Assembly: GCA_934254835.1 (NCBI GenBank)
Contig: CAKQMI010000031.1
Location: 1 to 24,041, forward strand
Direction of reading: 5' to 3'
From: an uncultured Clostridia bacterium
Lineage (GTDB): Bacteria > Bacillota > Clostridia > Christensenellales > CAG-917
DNA: 24,041 nucleotides
A program made the translations under genes and the position numbers. Under the pieces are notes generated by a model. It saw only the letters and a program-made list of their open reading frames with translations. It was not told where the DNA came from and ran no database searches. Positions 15,706 through 22,754 of this stretch are shown here, piece after piece. The number at the start of each line of letters is the position of its first letter. Within the stretch, counting starts at the first letter, position 1.

Positions 15706-17376
15706 TTATTTCTTCTTTTTCGCATAACTCTTGACGGCGTACGCAATGTTGGTCATATGGTCGGCAACACGCTCGGCGTTGGACGCAAGGCTAAGATATA
15801 TCGCGCCGACTTCGGGGGTGCACGCGCCCTTGTTCATTCTTTCGATGTGACGCTCGCTCATCTCTTCTTTTTGCCTATCGACGCTTTCTTCGTACTCGTT
15901 GACCTTGTCGATATAGTCGAGGGTGTCTTCCTTATAGGTCTTCATCACCTCGTCAAACAGACTGGTTATCGTGGTTTTGAGCGTCTCAATTTCGGACACG
16001 GCGGACGGCGAGAACGTAAGTTTGTCGGTTTCCATCTTTTCGGCGTACTCCGAAATGTTTTCGGCGTAGTCACCGATACGCTCGATATCGCTGACGGTGT
16101 GATAGGACGTGCTTATCAAAAGTTTGTCGGTCTCGGACAAATCGACCTGCGAAAGTTTGACAAGATATTTTGTGATTTCGCGGTTCAAAAAGTTCAGACA
16201 CTTTTCGTTTTTTGAAATGTCGTCGATAACGTCCGACGCTCTTCCCGCCATGACGGCGTCCATGCATTTGTCGAAGTTGGACTTTGCAATATTCGCCATG
16301 TTTTCGATTTCGTTTTTGAGTTGCGCGACGGCAACGGGCGGTGTCCTCAACAAACGTTCTTCAAGATAGTACATATGAGGCGCGTCTTCGTCCTCGGGTT
16401 TCGCCTTGTCGGGCATAATCTTTTCGCTGGCTTTTACCATATATTTTGTGAACGGGAAGAAAATAATGGTCGCGACTATATTAAAGAACAGGTGGAACAT
16501 CGCAACTTGAAGCGCGGGTGCTTTGAACACCGAAAACATCTTGCCAAACGGCACCCAAATGCTCAAAACTCCGAATATTATGACGCCGACCGTTTTATAA
16601 AACACGTTGATGACGGCGGCACGTTTTGCGTTCGTATTGGTGCCGATTGCCGCGATAAGCGACGTGATGCAAGTGCCTATGTTACTGCCCAAAATGATAT
16701 ATAACGCTTGGTCGAATTGTAAAAGCGCAGGGGTTGCCGCGACCATCGTGATGACGATACCGCTGACCGCCGACGACGACTGAATAAGCGCGGTGAACAA
16801 AATACCGAACAATAAAAGCAATGCGGGATTTGAAATTTTCAGAAGAAATGCGCTGACTTTGTCGGACTGCGAGAATATCGACATCGAGTCGGTCATCACA
16901 GAAAGTCCGACGAATATCATGCCAAGCCCCGTGATTATACCGCCGATTTTTTTGACTTTGTCCTTTTTCGAGAACATTATCGTCAACGCGCCGACACCCG
17001 CAAGTGCCGCAAATATTATCGTGAGGTTGACGTTGGCAAATCCGCCGACACCCACCGCAACGATAAGCGCCGTGACGCAGGTGCCTATGTTTGCGCCGTA
17101 GCTTATCGCAATCGACTGCGTCAAAGACATTAGTCCGCTGTTGACAAAGCCCATCGACATGACGATTATCGCCGCCGAACTTTGTACGACCGCCGTCGTC
17201 ACTGCGCCGATACCCACGCCAATCAGCTTTTTGTCGGATATCTTTGCAAACATTCGCTTGATTTCGTTGCCCGCGACCGTCTCAAGACTGTCGCCCATCA
17301 GCTTCATTCCGTACAGGAATACGCCGATTCCGCCCAGCAACGACAAAAATGCGTAAAATATGTCAAGCCAGTTCAT
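15706..17376 (-). CDS. Na/Pi cotransporter with C-terminal PhoU-like domain
   Basis: A 556-residue protein. Residues about 5-140 and 180-330 are two inverted Na_Pi_cotrans membrane repeats, each with the substrate-site QSS motif (VVQSS at 64-68, LIQSS at 198-202) and a YGANIGTC or LGSNIGTC stretch. Residues about 350-550 are a cytoplasmic helical PhoU-like domain that probably gates transport. It imports phosphate or a related anion with sodium. The ATG at 17376 gives the family's usual start (LGGIGVFLYGMKLMGDSLE follows). An ATG at 17415 adds 13 hydrophilic residues and lies only about 12 bases from the expected transcription start. Neither has a ribosome binding site. Confidence 0.9.
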   Translation of the reverse strand: MNWLDIFYAFLSLLGGIGVFLYGMKLMGDSLETVAGNEIKRMFAKISDKKLIGVGIGAVTTAVVQSSAAIIVMSMGFVNSGLMSLTQSIAISYGANIGTCVTALIVAVGVGGFANVNLTIIFAALAGVGALTIMFSKKDKVKKIGGIITGLGMIFVGLSVMTDSMSIFSQSDKVSAFLLKISNPALLLLFGILFTALIQSSSAVSGIVITMVAATPALLQFDQALYIILGSNIGTCITSLIAAIGTNTNAKRAAVINVFYKTVGVIIFGVLSIWVPFGKMFSVFKAPALQVAMFHLFFNIVATIIFFPFTKYMVKASEKIMPDKAKPEDEDAPHMYYLEERLLRTPPVAVAQLKNEIENMANIAKSNFDKCMDAVMAGRASDVIDDISKNEKCLNFLNREITKYLVKLSQVDLSETDKLLISTSYHTVSDIERIGDYAENISEYAEKMETDKLTFSPSAVSEIETLKTTITSLFDEVMKTYKEDTLDYIDKVNEYEESVDRQKEEMSERHIERMNKGACTPEVGAIYLSLASNAERVADHMTNIAYAVKSYAKKKK

Positions 17377-17388
17377 TTCAATTCGGGT

Positions 17389-17403
17389 GGGCAAAAAATG
17401 CCC
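17389..17403 (-). other. Small hairpin just upstream of the Na/Pi gene
   Basis: GGGCATTTTTTGCCC on the minus strand, 12 bases before the ATG at 17376 and inside the codons added if 17415 is the start. It may affect translation initiation; no family is recognised. Confidence 0.4.
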
Positions 17404-17433
17404 GATTCTCTCCATTATAATTTAACAATACAT

Positions 17434-17462
17434 ATTATATAAAATATGATTTATTATGTAAA
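17434..17462 (-). promoter_or_regulatory. Promoter of the Na/Pi cotransporter gene
   Basis: On the minus strand: TTTACA (17457-17462), 17 bases, TATAAT (17434-17439). Confidence 0.7.
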
Positions 17463-17605
17463 ACAGTTTGGGGCGATTTTGACCATAAAGTTTTAAGAAA
17501 ATGAAAAAAATATTTTGAGTTTTATCAAAGACGCGCGGGAAAAATCTCTCCTCAATCGCACGGGAAAGATTTTTTTCATTGTTTTTGTTTTGTTGCTCAT
17601 TTCGT

Positions 17606-17634
17606 TTGACATATTTCGCCGTATTCAATATAAT
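17606..17634 (+). promoter_or_regulatory. Promoter of tRNA-Thr
   Basis: Perfect consensus: TTGACA (17606-17611), 17 bases, TATAAT (17629-17634), 19 bases before the tRNA, as expected for a strongly expressed stable RNA. Confidence 0.85.
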
Positions 17635-17653
17635 AATTGAGCATCATAAATTT

Positions 17654-17729
17654 GCTGCTGTGGCTCAGGAGGTAGAGCACATCCTTGGTAAGGATGAGGT
17701 CACCAGTTCAAGTCTGGTCAGCAGCTCCA
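17654..17729 (+). tRNA. tRNA-Thr (anticodon GGT)
   Basis: 76 bases with the full cloverleaf: acceptor GCTGCTG/CAGCAGC, D arm with GGCTCAGGAGGTAGAGC, anticodon stem CATCC/GGATG with loop TTGGTAA (anticodon GGT, reading ACC and ACT), T arm ACCAG/CTGGT with loop TTCAAGT, and encoded CCA. The discriminator base is T. It has its own consensus promoter and a terminator directly after. Confidence 0.96.
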
Positions 17730-17736
17730 CTAAAAA

Positions 17737-17762
17737 ACACGACGGATTGTCGTGTTTTTTTA
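17737..17762 (+). terminator. Terminator of tRNA-Thr
   Basis: ACACGAC, loop GGATT, GTCGTGT, then a long T run, 7 bases after the tRNA CCA end. Confidence 0.9.
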
Positions 17763-17816
17763 ATTTGTGCAAAGTTTGTTTGCACAAATTTGCGCGATTT
17801 ATTTCAAAAATCGCGC
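17762..17816. other. Two consecutive hairpins, unit 1 of the post-tRNA array
   Basis: A perfect 12-base inverted repeat (AATTTGTGCAAA ... TTTGCACAAATT, 17762-17790), then GCGCGATTT ... AAATCGCGC (17792-17800 and 17808-17816). These directly precede the first 74-base repeat. Confidence 0.8.
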
Positions 17817-17818
17817 GT

Positions 17819-17892
17819 GGAGCCTGTCGTCTGCGCTCGGCGATCGAGAATGCTTCGCGCTCTCATCGCCTCCGCTTGCCGTCAGCAGCTCA
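17819..17892. repeat. 74-base post-tRNA repeat, copy A
   Basis: Begins GGAGCCTGTCGTCTGCGCTC and ends GCCGTCAGCAGCTCA. The last part copies GTCAGCAGCTC from the 3' end of the tRNA. It can fold on itself (GGCGAT/ATCGCC and GAGA/TCTC inner stems). Short frames across it on the minus strand look non-coding. Confidence 0.9.
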
Positions 17893-17915
17893 TAAGGATT
17901 TCTTAAAATCAATTC

Positions 17916-17989
17916 GGAGCCTGTCGTCTGCGCTCGGCGATCGCGAATACTTCGTGCTCTCATCGCCTTCTCTTGCCAGCAGCAGCTCA
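17916..17989. repeat. 74-base post-tRNA repeat, copy B
   Basis: Same length and ends as copy A, with the first 27 bases identical and scattered changes after. It is separated from copy A by 23 bases that contain a short GATTT/AAATC stem instead of the terminator and long hairpins. Confidence 0.9.
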
Positions 17990-18005
17990 TTAAATATCGT
18001 TTGTT

Positions 18006-18030
18006 CACGACGAAAACGTCGTGTTTTTTT
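18006..18030 (+). terminator. Terminator-like hairpin without its own gene
   Basis: CACGACG, AAAA, CGTCGTG, then T7. It is a close copy of the terminator after tRNA-Thr and comes 16 bases after copy B. No RNA gene precedes it, so it looks like part of a duplicated tRNA-end module. Confidence 0.75.
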
Positions 18031-18035
18031 AATGC

Positions 18036-18082
18036 GTGCAATGTTTTTTGCACACATTTGCACAATTTCTTTGAAATTGTGC
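18036..18082. other. Two consecutive hairpins, unit 2 of the post-tRNA array
   Basis: GTGCAA ... TTGCAC (18036-18053), then GCACAATTTC, TTT, GAAATTGTGC (18060-18082). The order and positions match unit 1, but the second stem has A-T pairs where unit 1 has G-C pairs. Confidence 0.8.
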
Positions 18083-18084
18083 GT

Positions 18085-18158
18085 GGAGCCTGTCGTCTGC
18101 GCTCGGCGATTGAGAATACTTCGCGCTCTCATCGCCTCCGCTTGCCGTCATCAGCTCT
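18085..18158. repeat. 74-base post-tRNA repeat, copy C
   Basis: Same length as copies A and B, and closer to A except at its end (GTCATCAGCTCT). It ends 33 bases before the mnmM stop codon, so mnmM transcripts may run into the array antisense. The stretch 17730-18191 holds no supported protein gene. Confidence 0.9.
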
Positions 18159-18191
18159 ATTGTGTTATCAATGATAGTATGGATTTATCGT

Positions 18192-18740
18192 TCAGTTTTT
18201 GACGATGAAGACGGGGAACGGGGGATCGTTCGTCCAGTTGAAAAAGTCGAGTTTTATGACCTGATACTTATCCGCGTCCAGCGATTTCAGATATGGCAAA
18301 AGCGCGTCCTTTTCCTCGTAGCCCGAATCCCCGCCGTAATAGACGCAGACGCTGATAAGACCGCCCTTTTTCAAAAGCGACAGCCCGCCCTCGATTGCCT
18401 TTATCGTGGACTCTGCGTGCGTGAACACGCTGTGATCGCCCGACGGCAGATAGCCGAGGTTAAAGACGATGCACGCCACGCTGTCGCTTTCCGCGTAGTT
18501 TGGCATATTTTCGTGCGAGTCGAGGAAGACGTCCGCCACCTGACCGCGCTCTTCCAAGAGGCGCTTAGTGCTGTCCACGGCGTCTTTCTGCACGTCGAAA
18601 GCGATGACGCGTCCGTTCTCCCCGACGAGCGAGTACAAAAACGACGTGTCGTACCCTCGCCCTGCGGTTGCGTCGATGACGAGGTCGCCCGCGCCGACGA
18701 ATTTCCTTATTGTTTCGTGTACAATGGTCAAAGCATTCAT
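18192..18740 (-). CDS. mnmM: tRNA methyltransferase MnmM (YtqB family)
   Basis: A 182-residue class I SAM-dependent methyltransferase. Motif I is DATAGRGYD (23-31), motif II is AFDVQ, and FNLGYLPSGDHSV (93-105) is the hallmark of the YtqB/rRNA_methylase family. Bacillus subtilis YtqB (MnmM) methylates the aminomethyl group of 5-aminomethyl-2-thiouridine at tRNA position 34; assigning that reaction here is by family. Length is normal. It is monocistronic. There is no ribosome binding site before the ATG; the -10 box ends six bases upstream, so the mRNA is probably leaderless. Confidence 0.9.
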   Translation of the reverse strand: MNALTIVHETIRKFVGAGDLVIDATAGRGYDTSFLYSLVGENGRVIAFDVQKDAVDSTKRLLEERGQVADVFLDSHENMPNYAESDSVACIVFNLGYLPSGDHSVFTHAESTIKAIEGGLSLLKKGGLISVCVYYGGDSGYEEKDALLPYLKSLDADKYQVIKLDFFNWTNDPPFPVFIVKN

Positions 18741-18746
18741 ATTTTT

Positions 18747-18774
18747 ATTATATCACATTGTGGCGTTTTGACAA
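18747..18774 (-). promoter_or_regulatory. Promoter of mnmM, placed for a leaderless transcript
   Basis: On the minus strand: TTGTCA (18769-18774), 16 bases, TATAAT (18747-18752), then six bases to the ATG. Confidence 0.65.
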
Positions 18775-18779
18775 TAAAT

Positions 18780-18801
18780 AAGGCCGTCCGAGGACGACCT
18801 T
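18780..18801. terminator. Terminator after the BMP importer operon
   Basis: AAGGCCGTC, CGAG, GACGACCTT (9 pairs with one G-U), 16 bases after the last permease stop. T-rich sequence follows on both strands, weaker on the minus strand, which is the operon's direction. It abuts the mnmM -35 box. Confidence 0.65.
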
Positions 18802-18817
18802 TTTAAGCGGATTGAAT

Positions 18818-19777
18818 TTATCGTTCTTCCCTGAAATAGGACAGCCCGAGCGATGCAGGCGGTTGCGTTTCGCGCTTATTTATAATGCTCGTAATGATAA
18901 GAACGATGACCGTGACAAGATAAGGCAACATATCCATAAGTTTCGTCAGCGCAAAAGACGTGTTTAACGTGTTTGAAAGCGTGCTTAAAAACCCAAATAC
19001 GATTGAACCCACGATACACAGTCCCGGACGCCACATCGAGAAAATAACAAGAGCGACCGAAAGCCAGCCAAGTGCCTCGATGATATACACAAGGCTTCCT
19101 CTCGACTCGTCCATAACGTAGAACAATCCGCCGATACCGGCAATCGCAGCACCCAAGACGCAAGCCACATATTTATATTTCGTAACGTTTATGCCAACAG
19201 CGTCCGCCGTTGCAGGGTTTTCTCCGATTGCTTTAAGGTTAAGTCCCGTGCGCGTCTTTTTGAACACGATTGCCGAAATAATTGCAATTATGAACGCAAG
19301 ATAAACAAGCGGACCATACGAGAAGAAAAGTTTTCCAAACCAACCGTCCGACCAGCTTGCGGGGAAAAACGTTGTGAAAAAATCTGTCGCATAGGAAAAT
19401 CCCGAAGCACCTTTTTTAATACCCCAATACTTCAAAAGACCTGCGCCAAACGTGGTAATGGTAAGTCCCGTGACATTTTGATTGCACCTTAAAGTAATGG
19501 TAAGGAATCCGTACAAAAGCCCCATTGCACCTGCGCATAACATCGCCATAATGATTGCAACGAGCACACACGCGAATGCCGACGCTTGCGACGGATCGGC
19601 AAACGAGCCCATATAAAGCGAAACGCCCGTGCAACCGCCGATTGCGCCTATGCACATAATCCCCGGGATACCCAAGTTGAGGTGTCCCGACTTTTCGATA
19701 ATTATTTCGCCGGTTGCTCCGAAAAGGAACACCGTGCTATAGCTTATTGCAGAAACAAGCATTGATAAGAACATCAT
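18818..19777 (-). CDS. BMP-type ABC importer, permease 2
   Basis: A 319-residue membrane protein of the branched-chain/sugar type permease family (BPD_transp_2) with about eight to nine helices. It contains GHLNLGIPGIMCIGAIGG near residue 31 and GENPATADAVGINVTKYK around 187-204, the coupling-loop signature of this family. It resembles the smaller permease of BMP-type nucleoside importers (B. subtilis NupQ/YufQ by order). The start codon shares one base with the stop of permease 1 (TAATG), with GGAGGTGA just upstream, so translation is coupled. The two permeases form the channel and the double ATPase drives it. Confidence 0.9.
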   Translation of the reverse strand: MMFLSMLVSAISYSTVFLFGATGEIIIEKSGHLNLGIPGIMCIGAIGGCTGVSLYMGSFADPSQASAFACVLVAIIMAMLCAGAMGLLYGFLTITLRCNQNVTGLTITTFGAGLLKYWGIKKGASGFSYATDFFTTFFPASWSDGWFGKLFFSYGPLVYLAFIIAIISAIVFKKTRTGLNLKAIGENPATADAVGINVTKYKYVACVLGAAIAGIGGLFYVMDESRGSLVYIIEALGWLSVALVIFSMWRPGLCIVGSIVFGFLSTLSNTLNTSFALTKLMDMLPYLVTVIVLIITSIINKRETQPPASLGLSYFREER

Positions 19778-20934
19778 TATTCACTCACCTCCGTTTCCGA
19801 GGTTTCGGCAATTGCCGATTTCTTTTTGAAAACTTTTTTGATTGTGGTTTTGATTTTATCTCCGTCTTTGAAAACCACTTTGTAATTGATAAAGAATTCG
19901 CTTGCGATAATCAAGAAGAAGAAAATGCCCGTCATAACGTCCGCATAGGCATCACCAAGCCCGTTAATTGTTGCAATGTTCAACGTGCCTCGCTGAATGA
20001 ACACAACCAAAAATGCGGTCAGCACCATAGCAAACGGATTGAAATGCGCAAGCCAGGAAACGAGAATTGCGGTAAATCCACGTCCGCCTGCCGATGTTTC
20101 GGTAATATTATGGTTCGTTCCGCCGATAAGCAACAAGCCTGCAATCCCGCAAATCACACCCGATAATATCATTGTTCTGATGATAACTTTTTTGACGTTG
20201 ATACCGATATATTTTGCCGTTCTTTCGCTTTCTCCAACGACAGTCAGCTCATAACCGTGCTTGCTGTAACGAAGATATATCCAAAGCAAAATCGTCATCA
20301 CGCCTGCAACGATTATCTTTAACAAAAACTGATTGTAAACATCGGGAAGGTGTCCCGTCTTAAAATTAACCGTTCCACTTCCTTTGCCTTGCGCCCAAAT
20401 GTTTATCATAAAGCCTGCAAAGAACGATGCGATATAGTTCATCATAAGGGTGAACAACGTTTCATTGGTGTTCCATTTCGCCTTGAAAATTGCGGGAATT
20501 ACCGACCAAACAACCGAAAACAAAATGCTGAAAAGCACCATCAACAAGTACAGCGCGCCGTCTTCGACTTTTCCTGCAAAGTAAAACATTGCAAGCGCGC
20601 AACCGACGCAACCCATAAGGACTTGACCTTCTGCGCCGATATTCCAGAATTTCATTTTGAAACACGGAGTGACCGCAAGCGACACGATAAGCAACAAAGC
20701 CATACTGTGGAACGAAGTCCACGTCGCCCTTGCGCTTCCGAAAACGCCGTCAAACAGCGTTGAGAAAAAGTATCCAAAACCTTTGTTTGTTATCGACGCG
20801 GATACGATTGCGCAAATAAGCAACGATAATATAAATGCGCCCGTACGAATAGACCATGTATACCAACGTTTTGTGTCGCCTCTTTTTATGATATGAACGA
20901 GAGGCTCTCTTTCTTTCTTGTTTTCTTTTGTCAT
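19777..20934 (-). CDS. BMP-type ABC importer, permease 1
   Basis: A 385-residue membrane protein of the same permease family, with a basic N-terminus, about nine to ten helices, the family motif FWNIGAEGQVLMG (around 116-128), and the coupling loop GESERTAKYIGINVKK near 250. A charged C-terminal tail of about 50 residues (KDGDKIKTTIKKVFKKK, then acidic) faces the cytoplasm. By order it corresponds to NupP/YufP of B. subtilis. The start overlaps the ATPase stop as ATGA. The substrate is most likely a nucleoside, inferred from family and gene order. Confidence 0.9.
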   Translation of the reverse strand: MTKENKKEREPLVHIIKRGDTKRWYTWSIRTGAFILSLLICAIVSASITNKGFGYFFSTLFDGVFGSARATWTSFHSMALLLIVSLAVTPCFKMKFWNIGAEGQVLMGCVGCALAMFYFAGKVEDGALYLLMVLFSILFSVVWSVIPAIFKAKWNTNETLFTLMMNYIASFFAGFMINIWAQGKGSGTVNFKTGHLPDVYNQFLLKIIVAGVMTILLWIYLRYSKHGYELTVVGESERTAKYIGINVKKVIIRTMILSGVICGIAGLLLIGGTNHNITETSAGGRGFTAILVSWLAHFNPFAMVLTAFLVVFIQRGTLNIATINGLGDAYADVMTGIFFFLIIASEFFINYKVVFKDGDKIKTTIKKVFKKKSAIAETSETEVSE

Positions 20935-22661
20935 TGTTCAGCCTCCGCTTCGTCGTTAGTTTTTGTCATCAAAAGACCGATTTCTTCTTTCTTTGCGGTT
21001 CTTCCGTCAACAATACCCGTCACCTTGCCCGACGAAATAACTAAAATACGGTCGCACAATGCGATTAATACGTCCAAGTCTTCGCCGACGAAAATGACCG
21101 CAACGCCGTTTTCTTTTTGTTTGTTGAGCAAATTATAAATGACGTAGGACGAGTTAATGTCCAACCCTCTTACGGGATAAGCCGCCATAAGGACGGTGGG
21201 CGCGGACGCGATTTCACGACCGACCAGCACTTTTTGCACGTTACCGCCCGAAAGTTTTCTGACGGGGGTTTTTACTGACGGTGTGACGACTTCGAGTTCT
21301 TCCACGATATTTTCCGCAAGGTCGTGCGGGGTTTTTCTGTCCAAAAACATCGAGTGACCTTTGCCGTAAGAACGAAGCATCATATTGTCCGTCAAGTCCA
21401 TATTTCCGACAAGTCCCATGCCCAAACGGTCCTCGGGGACAAACGAAAGTCTGACGCCCAGTTCCCTGATTTGCGTGGGGGATTTCTGCCTTAAATCGAC
21501 TTCTTTATTGTTGTCTTTGGGATCAATATAAGTTATGGAGCCACCGCCCAAGCGTTGAAGACCTGCGATTGCTTCCAACAGTTCCTTTTGTCCACTGCCC
21601 GCGATACCTGCGATACCCAAAATTTCACCAGAACGCGCTGTGAAAGATACGTTATTAAGTTTTTTGATGCCGTCGCGGTTTGTAAGTTCAAGTCCCTCGA
21701 CAACTAACCTATCTTCGGGATTTTCGGGTTCGCTACGATTGATATTAAGTTCGACCTTTTCGCCGACCATCATTTCGGTCAAGGAACTTTCGGTGGCGTC
21801 TTTCGTATCGACGGTGCCGATGTATTCGCCCTTTCTCAAAACGGCGACTCTGTCGGAAATTTCCAAAACCTCGTTGAGTTTGTGAGTGATGATAATAATC
21901 GACTTTCCGTCCTCGCGCATTTTTCTCAAAACGTCAAAGAGTTTTTTGGTTTCTTGCGGAGTCAAAACAGCGGTAGGCTCGTCCAAAATAAGGATATCCG
22001 CACCACGATACAGCGTTTTGATGATTTCGACGGTTTGTTTTTCGGAAACCGACATATCATAGATTTTCTTTTTTAAGTCGATATCGAAGCCGTACTTGTC
22101 GGCAATTTTTTGCACCGTATCGGCGCGATTTCTCGACAAGTGATTGAATTTGATTTTTTTGCCAATTTTTACAAAAGGAAGCACCATACACTTAAGCCCG
22201 TAAATTATCTTCCCTTTGTCGTTCCAATTACTTATTCTTTGAACGGGGGCGTGGTAGTTGTCGGCATCGACAACAATACGTCCGTTTTTGATTTCTTCTT
22301 TATATTTTTCAGCCTGTTTATGCATGCTGAACCGTGGCATTTCTTCGCCCAAAATTATGTTATCCGCCGCCGTAAATACGTCAACCAGTTTGAAGTGCTG
22401 ATGAATCATTCCGATATGGTATTTATAAGCGTCACGCGGTGAGCGTATAACGACTTCCTCCCCGTCAACGTAGATTTTACCTTCGTCAGGGTAGTAAATG
22501 CCCGCAATCATATTCATAAGGGTGGTTTTTCCGCTTCCGTTTTCGCCAAGAAGCGACAAAATTTCACCGCGTCTGACGTCCATGCTGACGTCATTGTTTG
22601 CAACGACCGCGCCGAACCGTTTCGTGACGTTTCTGAGTTCGATAGCGTTGTTTTGTCCCAT
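20931..22661 (-). CDS. BMP-type ABC importer, double ATPase with an insert in the first domain
   Basis: A 576-residue protein with two ATPase domains. Domain 1: Walker A GENGSGKT (39-46), Q-loop MIHQHF (85-90), signature-like MSVSEKQ (203-209), Walker B ILILDEP (223-229), switch His260. Domain 2 is degenerate, as usual in this family: GIAGSGQK (352-359), LSGGN (470-474) and VLMAAYP (490-496) without the acidic pair. Residues about 111-178 of domain 1, between the Q-loop and the signature, are longer than I expect for NupO/YufO-type proteins. The start at 22661 has GGAGAG upstream; a frame extended to 22730 would begin with TTG inside a hairpin. It powers the two downstream permeases. Confidence 0.92.
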   Translation of the reverse strand: MGQNNAIELRNVTKRFGAVVANNDVSMDVRRGEILSLLGENGSGKTTLMNMIAGIYYPDEGKIYVDGEEVVIRSPRDAYKYHIGMIHQHFKLVDVFTAADNIILGEEMPRFSMHKQAEKYKEEIKNGRIVVDADNYHAPVQRISNWNDKGKIIYGLKCMVLPFVKIGKKIKFNHLSRNRADTVQKIADKYGFDIDLKKKIYDMSVSEKQTVEIIKTLYRGADILILDEPTAVLTPQETKKLFDVLRKMREDGKSIIIITHKLNEVLEISDRVAVLRKGEYIGTVDTKDATESSLTEMMVGEKVELNINRSEPENPEDRLVVEGLELTNRDGIKKLNNVSFTARSGEILGIAGIAGSGQKELLEAIAGLQRLGGGSITYIDPKDNNKEVDLRQKSPTQIRELGVRLSFVPEDRLGMGLVGNMDLTDNMMLRSYGKGHSMFLDRKTPHDLAENIVEELEVVTPSVKTPVRKLSGGNVQKVLVGREIASAPTVLMAAYPVRGLDINSSYVIYNLLNKQKENGVAVIFVGEDLDVLIALCDRILVISSGKVTGIVDGRTAKKEEIGLLMTKTNDEAEAEQ

Positions 22662-22677
22662 ATAACTCTCCAAAATT

Positions 22678-22692
22678 GGCGATTTTCTCGCC
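22678..22692 (-). other. Intercistronic hairpin 2
   Basis: GGCGA, GAAAA, TCGCC on the minus strand, 16 bases before the ATPase start codon. It may act with the larger hairpin upstream on mRNA processing or translation. Confidence 0.5.
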
Positions 22693-22708
22693 GAAATAAA
22701 AGGGTTAA

Positions 22709-22728
22709 GGCGGGACGCTTGTCCCGCC
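22709..22728 (-). terminator. Intercistronic hairpin after the binding-protein gene (attenuator or mRNA stabiliser)
   Basis: A perfect 8-base stem GGCGGGAC, AAGC, GTCCCGCC on the minus strand, 26 bases after the binding-protein stop. Only a broken T run (TTAACCCTTTTATTT) follows, so partial termination or 3'-end protection is more likely than full termination. Such hairpins raise binding-protein levels relative to the permeases. Confidence 0.65.
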
Positions 22729-22754
22729 AAAATCCTATTTTCTGTTGTTATAAA

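Noticed and set aside
17520..17580. Terminator-like stem (AAAAATCT ... AGATTTTT) between the Na/Pi gene and tRNA-Thr
   Set aside because: The loop is about 19 bases and the stem is only A-T rich; there is no upstream gene that it would end.
17719..18158. CRISPR array or integrated element at the tRNA
   Set aside because: Repeats are 74 bases with unequal and partly homologous gaps, no cas genes, and no integrase between the tRNA and mnmM. A decayed attachment site cannot be excluded.
17579..18202. 207-codon plus-strand frame and shorter minus-strand frames (88 and 80 codons) over the tRNA and repeats
   Set aside because: They cross the tRNA gene and the 74-base repeats, and the repeated peptide strings arise from the DNA repeats. 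No ribosome binding site or protein-like composition.
22662..22730. Longer ATPase start at 22730
   Set aside because: The codon is TTG within a hairpin next to the binding-protein gene; the ATG at 22661 has GGAGAG and gives the family's normal N-terminus.
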